Positions 1-6,099 of a DNA stretch of 7,904 bases are shown here, in pieces; position 1 is the first letter of the stretch; every line of letters begins with the position of its first letter. The notes under the pieces were generated by a model that saw only the letters and a program-made list of their open reading frames with translations, searched no databases and was not told the origin of the DNA. Made by a program: the position numbers and the translations under genes. Source of the stretch: Candidatus Omnitrophota bacterium (GTDB taxonomy: Bacteria > Omnitrophota > Gorgyraeia > S143-82); the NCBI GenBank assembly GCA_027034965.1, contig JALVWL010000196.1, forward strand, positions 1 to 7,904, in the 5' to 3' direction.

Positions 1-38
1 GCACAACAAAGCACAAACACCCAAAAGGCCTTTTTCAC
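1..38 (-). CDS. 5' end of a probable exported protein (partial)
   Basis: This is the start of a gene that leaves the window at base 1. It opens with GTG at 38-36 and reads MKKAFWVFVLCC before the edge. A very strong Shine-Dalgarno, AGGAGGAGG on the minus strand (52-44), ends 5 nt before the GTG, which is ideal spacing. The two lysines followed by a hydrophobic run look like the start of a Sec signal peptide, or of a first membrane anchor. With only 12 codons visible, neither the mature protein nor a lipobox can be judged. The gene has its own upstream promoter and hairpin, so it probably belongs to a different transcription unit from the methyltransferase. It is too short for ordinary ORF calling. 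The call rests on the ribosome binding site, the start codon and the character of the peptide. Confidence 0.6.
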   Translation of the reverse strand, partial: MKKAFWVFVLCC

Positions 39-60
39 GCTGTCCTCCTCCTTCTTCTCT

Positions 61-99
61 CAAAAATAAAAATAGAGCGTGCCAAACAGCCGACGCTCT
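61..99 (-). terminator. Rho-independent terminator or leader attenuator
   Basis: On the minus strand a 7-bp perfect stem, AGAGCGT (99-93) with ACGCTCT (80-74), encloses a 12-nt loop. It is followed directly by ATTTTTATTTTTG (73-61), a T-rich tail typical of intrinsic termination. It lies about 40 nt after the methyltransferase stop codon, so it would end the rtcB-methyltransferase transcript. It also lies downstream of the promoter at 114-142 and upstream of the next start codon, so it sits inside that gene's leader. The stem is short (4 G-C pairs of 7) and the tail is interrupted by one A, so termination may be partial. Confidence 0.65.
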
Positions 100-113
100 T
101 AACGCGAGTGTGT

Positions 114-142
114 ATTATACACAAAAGTTATTGTCAGTTCAA
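114..142 (-). promoter_or_regulatory. sigma70-type promoter for the gene entering at base 38
   Basis: On the minus strand there is a -35 box TTGAAC (142-137, four of six matches to TTGACA), a 17-nt spacer, and a perfect -10 box TATAAT (119-114). The predicted transcription start is near 106-108, giving a leader of about 70 nt that contains the hairpin at 74-99 and the Shine-Dalgarno at 52-44. The -35 box overlaps the stop codon of the methyltransferase gene (141-139). This is a motif match only. The perfect -10 and optimal spacing make it the best promoter in the window. Confidence 0.6.
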
Positions 143-798
143 GGTTTTTCTGTCTCTTCCGAACCCTTCAAAGTAGCCTTTATAACAACAAAACCCCCTT
201 TTCCATAACCCTCCTGAGGCCTTTCCACTTCCCCTATCTCGCTCAGGGGCCTAAACAAGGTCTGGACAACCCGTTCCACGCTAAATCCCTTGGTCTCAAG
301 AAGGGAGATTAATTCCCTGGCAGAAAAAAAGCGCGCAAATCTATAAAACGGACTCTTCTCCTTCTTTTCTAGGTAGATTTGTCCCAAAAAGCTGTCTTTG
401 TCCACAATCCCTACGACAAAAGAACCGCCGGGCCTCAATACCCGCAGGACCTCTTTTAGCGCCTGGTCAGGATCCCTGAGAAAACAGATAGTTACCACCA
501 TCAAGATCGCATCAAGCGAGCCATCTTCAAATGGCAGCTCCTCTGCAGACCCAATAACGACCTCTATTCCCTGAGACCGGGCAACAGCTGCCATCTTTTC
601 AGACAAATCAATACCCAGACTTATCCCCAAAGGGACAGCAAATCTACCTGTGCCCACACCGATTTCTACAGCCCTTTCTACCTTTGGCCACAACTTCTTG
701 ACCGCCTCTACCTCTGATAGATAGGCAAATCTATTCTTCTCAAACCAATCCTCGTATTCCTCTACGCGCAGATCAAAGACACGGACTAATTCGTCCAT
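139..798 (-). CDS. Class I SAM-dependent methyltransferase (Methyltransf_11 type)
   Basis: This 219-residue cytosolic protein should transfer a methyl group from S-adenosylmethionine to an unknown acceptor. The Rossmann-fold signatures are in order. Motif I is EIGVGTGRF at 46-54, the acidic strand-2 end is GIDLS at 62-66, the motif II region is AEELPFEDGSLDAILM at 85-100, and the post-II helix is LRVLRPGG at 118-125. This layout is that of the UbiE/Methyltransf_11 group, which methylates small molecules, lipids or quinones, so the substrate cannot be read from it. The ATG start at 798 is preceded by AAAGGGG (810-804) at 5 nt. That ribosome binding site overlaps the rtcB stop codon, and the intergenic gap is 10 nt, so the two genes are almost certainly cotranscribed and perhaps translationally coupled. 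Co-operation with RtcB in RNA metabolism is possible but unproven. No transmembrane segment or truncation is seen. Confidence 0.88.
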   Translation of the reverse strand: MDELVRVFDLRVEEYEDWFEKNRFAYLSEVEAVKKLWPKVERAVEIGVGTGRFAVPLGISLGIDLSEKMAAVARSQGIEVVIGSAEELPFEDGSLDAILMVVTICFLRDPDQALKEVLRVLRPGGSFVVGIVDKDSFLGQIYLEKKEKSPFYRFARFFSARELISLLETKGFSVERVVQTLFRPLSEIGEVERPQEGYGKGGFVVIKATLKGSEETEKP

Positions 799-808
799 AA
801 TGACCCCT

Positions 809-2233
809 TTAGCCCTTTATCACTCCCAAAGGCCGCATCCGTGCAACCAACCTGGCAAGACCAACAGAGACAACCGTCTCCACAACTTTATCCACATCCT
901 TGTAGGCCGCTGGCGCCTCCTCGAGCACACCCCGTCGACTGTGAGAGAAGAGGGAGATACCCTTGGTCTGCAGGTCCGATAGGATACTATTGTACTCTAG
1001 ATCCCTTATTGCCTGGCGTCTGGAAAGAAGCCTCCCTGCCCCATGGCAACAAGAACCAAACGATCTCTCCATGGCCAGGTCTGTCCCCAACAACAGATAA
1101 GAGGCCGTCCCCATATCTCCTGGGACAATAACCGGTTGCCCTACCTTTTTATAGACCTCTGGCAGGGCTTGATTGCCAGGGCCAAAGGCACGAGTGGCCC
1201 CCTTTCTATGCACACATAGCGTGCGGTACCTGCCTTCCACCTTATATCTTTCCAATTTGGCGATATTATGGGCAACATCGTATACCAGATCCATTCCCAG
1301 AGACCTCCAGCACTCTCCAAAGACCTGCTCAAAGACCGACCGAATCAGATGGGTCAGCATCTGACGATTCGCCCAGGCATAATTCGCCGCACAACACATC
1401 GCCTTCCAGTACCTCTGTCCCTCTTCAGAATAAAACGGCGCGCAGGCAAGTTGTTTATCCGGGACAGATATCCCATGGCGCCTCATCCCTGAGAGCATCT
1501 CCTTTACAAAATCAGAGCAGACCTGATGGCCAAAACCCCGCGAACCAGTATGCACCATCACCACTAATTGTCCTTGAAAGATACCTAATTCCCCGGCCAC
1601 CTTGGAATCGAAAACCTCAACTACCTCCTGCAATTCAAGGAAGTGATTGCCCGAACCCAGAGATCCGACCTGCTCTCGCCCCCTCTCTATCGCCCGCCTA
1701 GATATAACAGAAGGGTCCGCATCAGGCATAGCCCCTTGTTCCTCGCAACAATCCAGGTCCCCTCTGATACCCCATCCCTGCTCCACAACCCACCGTGCGC
1801 CCTTGATTAACAAATCAGAAAACTCCCTTTTAGAGATGATATCGCCTGCCTTTTTCCCCAACCCAGCAGGAACATCGGAAAACAAACGGGACAATAGAGC
1901 ATCCAGATTCGGCCTGACCTCCTCGACCTGCAGGTTCGTGCGCAAGAGACGCACCCCACAATTTATATCAAAACCAACGCCGCCCGGCGAAATAATTCCC
2001 CCTCTATCCACATCAAAGGCCGCCACTCCACCAATAGGGAATCCATAACCCCAATGGATATCAGGCATACCCAAAACCGGTGAGACCACACCTGGTAAAC
2101 AGGAAATATTCTCTAGTTGAGAGAGGGCCTCCTTATCGAAATCTTTCTCCAGCTCCTCCGAAATATAGACGATTATCTCCTTCTTGTTCTTCCCTTCTAC
2201 TGAGATGGCATAAGGAGAGATTCTCCTAAACAT
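809..2233 (-). CDS. rtcB: RtcB RNA-splicing ligase
   Basis: RtcB is a GTP- and Mn2+-dependent ligase that joins RNA 2',3'-cyclic-phosphate or 3'-phosphate ends to 5'-OH ends, acting in RNA repair or tRNA splicing in the cytosol. The 474 residues are full length. Metal ligands and active site are visible: D89 and C92 in GVGFDINCG, H197 in GSGNHFLE, H228 in HTGSRG, H322 in YDVAHNIAKLE, and the guanylylated histidine H397 in SCCHGAGR. Compared with the Pyrococcus horikoshii enzyme (D95, C98, H203, H234, H329, H404, from memory) the offsets are a steady 6-7 residues, so the whole catalytic set is intact. H342 lies in VHRKGATRAFGPGN. There is no intein. The ATG at 2233 has AGGGG 6 nt upstream. No archease gene, a common RtcB partner, is in the window; a methyltransferase gene follows after 10 nt. 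The upstream region is filled by a MITE-like repeat that may supply or modify its promoter. Confidence 0.97.
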   Translation of the reverse strand: MFRRISPYAISVEGKNKKEIIVYISEELEKDFDKEALSQLENISCLPGVVSPVLGMPDIHWGYGFPIGGVAAFDVDRGGIISPGGVGFDINCGVRLLRTNLQVEEVRPNLDALLSRLFSDVPAGLGKKAGDIISKREFSDLLIKGARWVVEQGWGIRGDLDCCEEQGAMPDADPSVISRRAIERGREQVGSLGSGNHFLELQEVVEVFDSKVAGELGIFQGQLVVMVHTGSRGFGHQVCSDFVKEMLSGMRRHGISVPDKQLACAPFYSEEGQRYWKAMCCAANYAWANRQMLTHLIRSVFEQVFGECWRSLGMDLVYDVAHNIAKLERYKVEGRYRTLCVHRKGATRAFGPGNQALPEVYKKVGQPVIVPGDMGTASYLLLGTDLAMERSFGSCCHGAGRLLSRRQAIRDLEYNSILSDLQTKGISLFSHSRRGVLEEAPAAYKDVDKVVETVVSVGLARLVARMRPLGVIKG

Positions 2234-2260
2234 ACACTACCCCTATTCAAGGCTATTAAT

Positions 2261-2281
2261 TAAACCCGGTTTATCCCGGAT
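2261..2281. promoter_or_regulatory. Two adjoining odd palindromes in the rtcB leader (operator candidate)
   Basis: Upstream of rtcB the sequence holds TAAACC-C-GGTTTA (2261-2273, 6-bp arms around one base). It is followed directly, sharing one base, by ATCC-C-GGAT (2273-2281). The first lies 28 nt ahead of the rtcB ATG, outside the repeat boundary. The second spans the left end of the repeat and is also present in the cysE copy. Such symmetric sites can bind dimeric regulators, but they can arise by chance in short AT-rich DNA, and no regulator is known here. Confidence 0.2.
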
Positions 2282-2512
2282 TATGCATTAGAATCCTTTA
2301 TCTTCCATCGCTTGGTTAATCAGCCCTCTTTTTTCTTATCTAAATTAAACTCAAAAGTCAAAACCACAGCACTTTAATCAAGGATAGAGAAGGAAGAATG
2401 AAGCATGAAGGATTTTTTCCCAAGATATGTTTCCTTCTTAATAAAAAATTCCCTTCATTCTCCATGCTCCATCCTTCATTCTTAATACTAATTCCCTATT
2501 GCATAATTTGGG
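2275..2512. repeat. MITE-like intergenic repeat, copy 1 (238 bp)
   Basis: This non-coding element fills the gap between the SpoIIE-type gene and rtcB. Its ends are imperfect inverted repeats: CCCGGATTATGCATTAG at 2275-2291 and, reverse-complemented, CCCAAATTATGCAATAG at 2512-2496, matching at 14 of 17 positions. The right end stops 1 nt beyond the SpoIIE-gene stop codon. It shares exact blocks with the DNA upstream of cysE: 19 bp at 2271-2289 with 7793-7811, and 23 bp at 2348-2370 with 7818-7840. A further 21-bp stretch (2452-2472) matches 7861-7881 in the opposite orientation. No open reading frame resembling a transposase is inside, and no target-site duplication is obvious. A family of non-autonomous mobile or REP-like repeats fits; the family name is unknown to me. 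Confidence 0.65.
2405..2458. other. Long imperfect stem-loop inside repeat copy 1
   Basis: The arms 2405-2418 (ATGAAGGATTTTTT) and 2443-2458 can pair over 14 bp with one 2-nt bulge (2450-2451) and a 24-nt loop. Outside the stem further GAATGAAG/CTTCATTC segments (2396-2403 with 2453-2460 or 2474-2481) offer alternative pairings, so several folds compete. No T-run follows either arm in either direction, so it is not a classical intrinsic terminator. It is the only structured element between the SpoIIE stop codon and rtcB. Confidence 0.5.
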
Positions 2513-2513
2513 T

Positions 2514-4454
2514 TCAAGCAATATCTTTTGCCTTGTGCCGTAGGTTCCTGACAACTATCAAGGTAATATCGTCGCTCTGCTCCTGTTCCCCATAGAACTG
2601 GCGCATAAATTCGTCAATCATACAGCCAGGCTCATCTATGTGCTCTATAATCCACGACTTTAGCGTATCCTCATCGACAAAGCCCTTATCATTTCTTGCC
2701 TCCAGCATACCATCACTGAAAACCAGAAGGACATCGCCTTCTGTCCAGCTTATAGTCTGTGTCTTATACTCCGACCACCTGTCAATACCCAACGGGGCAC
2801 CGCTGTTCATCTTTATCTCCTCCAAACGCCCGCCCTCTCTCCTATATACCCATACCGCCAGGTGCCCTGCATCAGAGATAATCAAAGAATCTTCCCGTGC
2901 CTCAACAATGCAGCCAGTCGCATATACTCCAGATATCTTATACCTGGCCAGAAACCTATTGATATCCTCCAGCAAGCCCTCAAGCCCCTTGTCTTCATAC
3001 CTGGAGCGAAGGACCCTCTCAGCCGTCACTATCTGGGCAACATAAAGGGCAGCGCTGACACCTTTTCCAGAGACATCTCCCATCAGAAGTCTGATTCCGT
3101 TCTTGCTCTTCCAGGCATCGTAGAAGTCACCTGCCACAAAGATGGCTGGGGAGAAAAATGCCTCCATAGAAATCCTCTCAGAAGAGGGTAGCGTCTCTGG
3201 CAACATCTGCCTCTGGATAGAAGAGGCCAACTGCATCTCTTGTTCTACCCTCTGCCTCTCTCTCAGATTGGTCAGATACTTCTCCCAGCTCGTCCAGAAC
3301 GCCAAAATCAGGCTGCCCACGACAGGTGAAACAAATGGAATCCATACCCCTGCCAAGACAAACAGACCAATAGCAAAAGCCATCCAGAGGCCCACTGCCA
3401 ACAGGTACACAAGCCAGAATCGCTCCAGTTGAAATCTCTTGTTCAAGGCCAATAGACCCAACAAAAGGAAGACAAGGATAGTAGGGAAGGGATTTGTCCT
3501 ATAGATAAAACGTTGAGACAAGATAGAACCAAAGACCACTCCATAGGTCTCAACCATAGGGGCCATATTCTCTAAGGGAGTAGGGGCCAAATCATGTGTG
3601 CCAGTGGCCGTCAAACCAATAACACAGAGCGCGTCTTTTATCTGAGAAACCGCCTGTCTCTGCTCCTCGCTCAAAGGATTACCATTAGAAATACGGGAAA
3701 ATATTTCCAGAAGAGAAATAAACGAAATCTTCTTAAAACACCTCTCCCAAATGCCTGGGTAGTCCAGATAGAGCCTGTCTCCCCTGTAGAGGGGCATAAC
3801 TATCTTCAACAGACCTTTTTTCGTAAACTTTGAAACCACTATCCTGTCAGGGAAATTCTTTAGCGAGGCATAGGGATTCAGCCCCAGATAGGCCAGGCTG
3901 CTGACAAGGGAAAGGTGGTAAAAATATCTGTCCTCTATTCGCCGTCTTATGGGTAAAAACCGCCTCTTTCCATCTATATCCGGGGTAGAGGTAATATAGC
4001 CGGTATATTTGGCTGCCGAGACAAAGGGCTGGGCAATAGAGACCTTTCGCAGATTTCCCCTGGCATCTTGGGAAATACTATACGGCAAAAGGACATTGCC
4101 TGCCTTTTGCATAGCCTCAAACAAGGCCAGGTCATCTGCCTTATCACTGCGCTCTGCAAAGATGATGTCAAAGACCACCTCTCTGGCCCCTAATTGCCTC
4201 AGCGCAGTAATTGCCTGGGCATAATACCTCCTCGGAATAGGGAACTGTTTTATCCCCTTATGGGCAAGGGTTTGGTCATCGATTGCAATAAAGACCAGCG
4301 GTAGTTTCTTTGTATCGTAAGGATTGATTTTGGAGCGCAGCTTTAAGGCCAGATCGTATCCTGATAATTCCCATAATTCAAAGGCTGAAAAGAAGATCCC
4401 CAGAGAAAAGCTCAAAAAGAATAGAAGAAATACCAGGATCCTTTTAAACTTCAT
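2514..4454 (-). CDS. CHASE2-transmembrane-SpoIIE (PP2C) serine phosphatase
   Basis: This 646-residue inner-membrane sensor phosphatase should dephosphorylate a STAS-domain antagonist in response to an extracytoplasmic signal. An N-terminal membrane helix (about 5-23) is followed by a CHASE2 sensor domain (about 27-315, with VFIAIDDQTL near 54-63 and REVVFDIIFAE near 91-101). Three further helices follow near 321-338, 346-364 and 368-389. Four helices put CHASE2 outside and the C-terminus inside. A charged linker helix (about 390-420, ending QRQMLPETLP) leads to the PP2C/SpoIIE domain (about 425-637). Its acidic metal-site motifs are intact: GDFYD 442-446, MGDVSGKG 458-465, FSDGMLEA 579-586 and SDDITL 627-632. 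The ATG overlaps the stop of the upstream STAS/HATPase gene by 4 nt (ATGA) and lacks a good close ribosome binding site, implying translational coupling. Its likely substrate is that neighbour's STAS domain. The signal sensed is unknown. Confidence 0.93.
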   Translation of the reverse strand: MKFKRILVFLLFFLSFSLGIFFSAFELWELSGYDLALKLRSKINPYDTKKLPLVFIAIDDQTLAHKGIKQFPIPRRYYAQAITALRQLGAREVVFDIIFAERSDKADDLALFEAMQKAGNVLLPYSISQDARGNLRKVSIAQPFVSAAKYTGYITSTPDIDGKRRFLPIRRRIEDRYFYHLSLVSSLAYLGLNPYASLKNFPDRIVVSKFTKKGLLKIVMPLYRGDRLYLDYPGIWERCFKKISFISLLEIFSRISNGNPLSEEQRQAVSQIKDALCVIGLTATGTHDLAPTPLENMAPMVETYGVVFGSILSQRFIYRTNPFPTILVFLLLGLLALNKRFQLERFWLVYLLAVGLWMAFAIGLFVLAGVWIPFVSPVVGSLILAFWTSWEKYLTNLRERQRVEQEMQLASSIQRQMLPETLPSSERISMEAFFSPAIFVAGDFYDAWKSKNGIRLLMGDVSGKGVSAALYVAQIVTAERVLRSRYEDKGLEGLLEDINRFLARYKISGVYATGCIVEAREDSLIISDAGHLAVWVYRREGGRLEEIKMNSGAPLGIDRWSEYKTQTISWTEGDVLLVFSDGMLEARNDKGFVDEDTLKSWIIEHIDEPGCMIDEFMRQFYGEQEQSDDITLIVVRNLRHKAKDIA

Positions 4455-5176
4455 CTGAACTGCTTTACTATCCTTATCTGGCTGCCCCCGCGCGAGAACT
4501 CAACCTCGTCGGCAATAGACTTTATCAACTTCAGGCCCTTACCCTCGACATTATCATAATCAAACCCCTCACCTTCATCCCTAACCGTAAGCTCTATAGA
4601 GCTCGGCGTGGCCTTATACTCTATAAGGACAAAATTCTCTGATGCAAATTTGTTTCCGTGGCGAATACCGTTTATCACCATCTCTTCGACCAGCAATCTC
4701 ATATCCATCAACACAGACTCTGGCAACTTATATTTCTGGAGGATAGAAATAATCCTTCTGCTTACCTCCTGGACATACTCCAGATCACTGGGTATCTCCA
4801 TCTTCCCTTCCTGCACCTCGTCAGAAGCAGGACCTGAACTCATCAGAAGATCATCCATTGCCTCGAATTGCTTAAAGGCCTTATCCAGGTGGGTCAAAGA
4901 AAGGAGCTTCTTCGCATACTCACTCAACCCCACCAGGACCAACTCTCCTCCTCGCTTCTCCATCCTCTCCTTCAAGTTCAGCAACATACCCAGACCAGAA
5001 CTGTCCAGATACGAGACGCGGGACATCTCCAGAACCAGGGAAGAGACATCTTTTTCCCTCTCTATGGCCTCTATAATCGCCGAAAGGACCGAGACCTTTT
5101 CCTTTGCTACAAGCTCACCATCCAGATAAAAGACCAGCTTATCCTCCATCTTTTCCTCTCTTAATTTCATCCCCAC
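4451..5176 (-). CDS. Fused STAS (anti-anti-sigma) + HATPase (RsbW/SpoIIAB-like) protein
   Basis: This 241-residue cytosolic partner-switching protein unites two domains that are usually separate. Residues about 1-110 form a STAS domain with the phosphorylation motif YLDSSGLG (57-63), S59/S60 being the candidate site. After a polar linker (about 113-126), residues about 128-241 form a GHKL ATPase. Its N-box is EEMVINGIRHGN, with E165 and N169 in catalytic-glutamate and Mg-asparagine positions. Its G1 box is DEGEGFD (200-206), and its G2-like EGKGLKLIKSIAD is at 211-223. Thus kinase and substrate lie in one chain, and the SpoIIE phosphatase gene follows with a 4-nt overlap. The start is uncertain: GTG at 5176 has GGAGGT 9 nt upstream, while ATG at 5170 has AGGGG at 5 nt and gives a more typical STAS N-terminus; a third ATG at 5149 also has a good site but would trim the first strand. 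nadA ends 2 nt upstream of the GTG. Confidence 0.9.
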   Translation of the reverse strand: MGMKLREEKMEDKLVFYLDGELVAKEKVSVLSAIIEAIEREKDVSSLVLEMSRVSYLDSSGLGMLLNLKERMEKRGGELVLVGLSEYAKKLLSLTHLDKAFKQFEAMDDLLMSSGPASDEVQEGKMEIPSDLEYVQEVSRRIISILQKYKLPESVLMDMRLLVEEMVINGIRHGNKFASENFVLIEYKATPSSIELTVRDEGEGFDYDNVEGKGLKLIKSIADEVEFSRGGSQIRIVKQFR

Positions 5177-5178
5177 CC

Positions 5179-6087
5179 CTATACCACCTCCAACATACGC
5201 TCTATCGACCTGCGCGCTCTATCGATTATCTCTGCTTCCAGATCTATTTCATACTGTTCCTGTTTCAGGCTATTATAAAGTCCTTCGAGGGTTATCTTCT
5301 TCATCATACGACAAAGGGCCTTCTCTGAAACAGGGAAGAAGTCCTTATCAGGGATATCCTTCTTCAATCTATAGACCATCTCCTTTTCAGTGCATATTAT
5401 GAAGCTCTTTGCAGAAGATTTTTCCGCAAATCTAATCATACCCGAAGTAGAGGCTATGGCATCGGCCATTGCCAGGACCTCGGGCCGACATTCAGGATGG
5501 GCAATGACTAAGGCATCCGGATACATCTCCTTTGCCTCCCTTACCATCTCAGGAGATATCAATTCATGGACATAACAATAGCCCCTTTCCCACAAAATAA
5601 TGTTGTCCCGGCCGGTCTTCTCTATCACATACTTCCCGAGATTCCTGTCAGGCAAGAAGACAATAGGCCTCTCCCTAGGAATGCTCTCTACCACCTTTAC
5701 AGCATTTGCAGAGGTGCAGCAGATATCTACCTCTGCCTTGACATCCGCGCTGGTATTTACATAAGCGACGAAGACCGCATCAGGATATTTTTCTCGCAAA
5801 CCCCTTACATCCTCGCCAGTAATTGTATCTGCAAGGAAACATCCGGCCTCCAGAGATGGGATCAAGACCTTACAAGCAGGGGACAAGACCTTGGCAGTTT
5901 CAGCCATAAAGACGACTCCGCAAAAGACGATTATATCGACATCTTGCCCAGCGGATTTTCGACTCAGTTCCAGGGAATCTCCGACAAAATCAGCCAAATC
6001 CTGTATCTCAGGAATCTGATAGTTATGCGCCAGGATAAGGGCATTTTTTTCCTTCTTTAGCCTTAGTATCTCCTTCCTTATGTCCAC
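5179..6087 (-). CDS. nadA: Quinolinate synthase NadA
   Basis: NadA condenses iminoaspartate with dihydroxyacetone phosphate to give quinolinate, a step of de novo NAD synthesis in the cytosol, using a [4Fe-4S] cluster. The 302-residue length matches the compact NadA type. Substrate-site HNYQ is at 21-24, and GDSLELSRKS at 36-45. The three cluster cysteines are C83 (EAGCFLAD), C171 (GYCYVHE) and C259 (ALCRMM), spaced 88 and 88, close to the 87/86 spacing of the Thermotoga and Pyrococcus enzymes. HPEC (197-200) carries another conserved cysteine. The start is GTG at 6087, with AGGAG 6 nt upstream, overlapping the end of mnmA. No nadB or nadC is in the window, so the partner enzymes (L-aspartate oxidase or aspartate dehydrogenase, and the phosphoribosyltransferase) must lie elsewhere. 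The product contains many Cys and Met residues but no sign of damage. Confidence 0.97.
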   Translation of the reverse strand: MDIRKEILRLKKEKNALILAHNYQIPEIQDLADFVGDSLELSRKSAGQDVDIIVFCGVVFMAETAKVLSPACKVLIPSLEAGCFLADTITGEDVRGLREKYPDAVFVAYVNTSADVKAEVDICCTSANAVKVVESIPRERPIVFLPDRNLGKYVIEKTGRDNIILWERGYCYVHELISPEMVREAKEMYPDALVIAHPECRPEVLAMADAIASTSGMIRFAEKSSAKSFIICTEKEMVYRLKKDIPDKDFFPVSEKALCRMMKKITLEGLYNSLKQEQYEIDLEAEIIDRARRSIERMLEVV

Positions 6088-6099
6088 TGGTCTCTCCTC

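Noticed and set aside
23..35. AAAAGGCCTTTTT palindrome as a terminator
   Set aside because: It has no loop, and it falls inside the first codons (Lys-Lys-Ala-Phe) of the signal-peptide-like gene, which explains it.
114..136. CTGACA (136-131) as the -35 box for TATAAT at 119-114
   Set aside because: The spacer would be only 12 nt. TTGAAC at 142-137 gives 17 nt and is preferred.
1647..2048. 133-codon plus-strand reading frame opposite rtcB
   Set aside because: It is antisense to the conserved catalytic part of RtcB, its translation is low-complexity (rich in Pro, Ser, Arg), and it has no recognisable domain. It is a shadow of a real gene.
2410..2458. Intrinsic terminator for the cysE operon inside the repeat
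   Set aside because: The stem-loop has no T-run immediately after its 3' arm on the minus strand. Its T-run lies within the stem itself.
2271..2485. CRISPR array suggested by repeated GAATGAAGG-type words
   Set aside because: The words are 8-11 bp, irregularly spaced and in both orientations, with no uniform spacers and no cas genes.
2398..2595. 65-codon plus-strand reading frame starting in the repeat
   Set aside because: It begins inside the non-coding repeat and runs antisense into the SpoIIE domain. The hydrophobic translation comes from T-rich repeat sequence.
4608..5129. 173-codon plus-strand reading frame opposite the STAS/HATPase gene
   Set aside because: It is fully antisense to two recognised domains, and its Ser/Arg-rich translation has no family resemblance.
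5566..6060. 164-codon plus-strand reading frame opposite nadA
   Set aside because: It is antisense to a highly conserved enzyme gene, and no domain or supportive ribosome binding site was seen.
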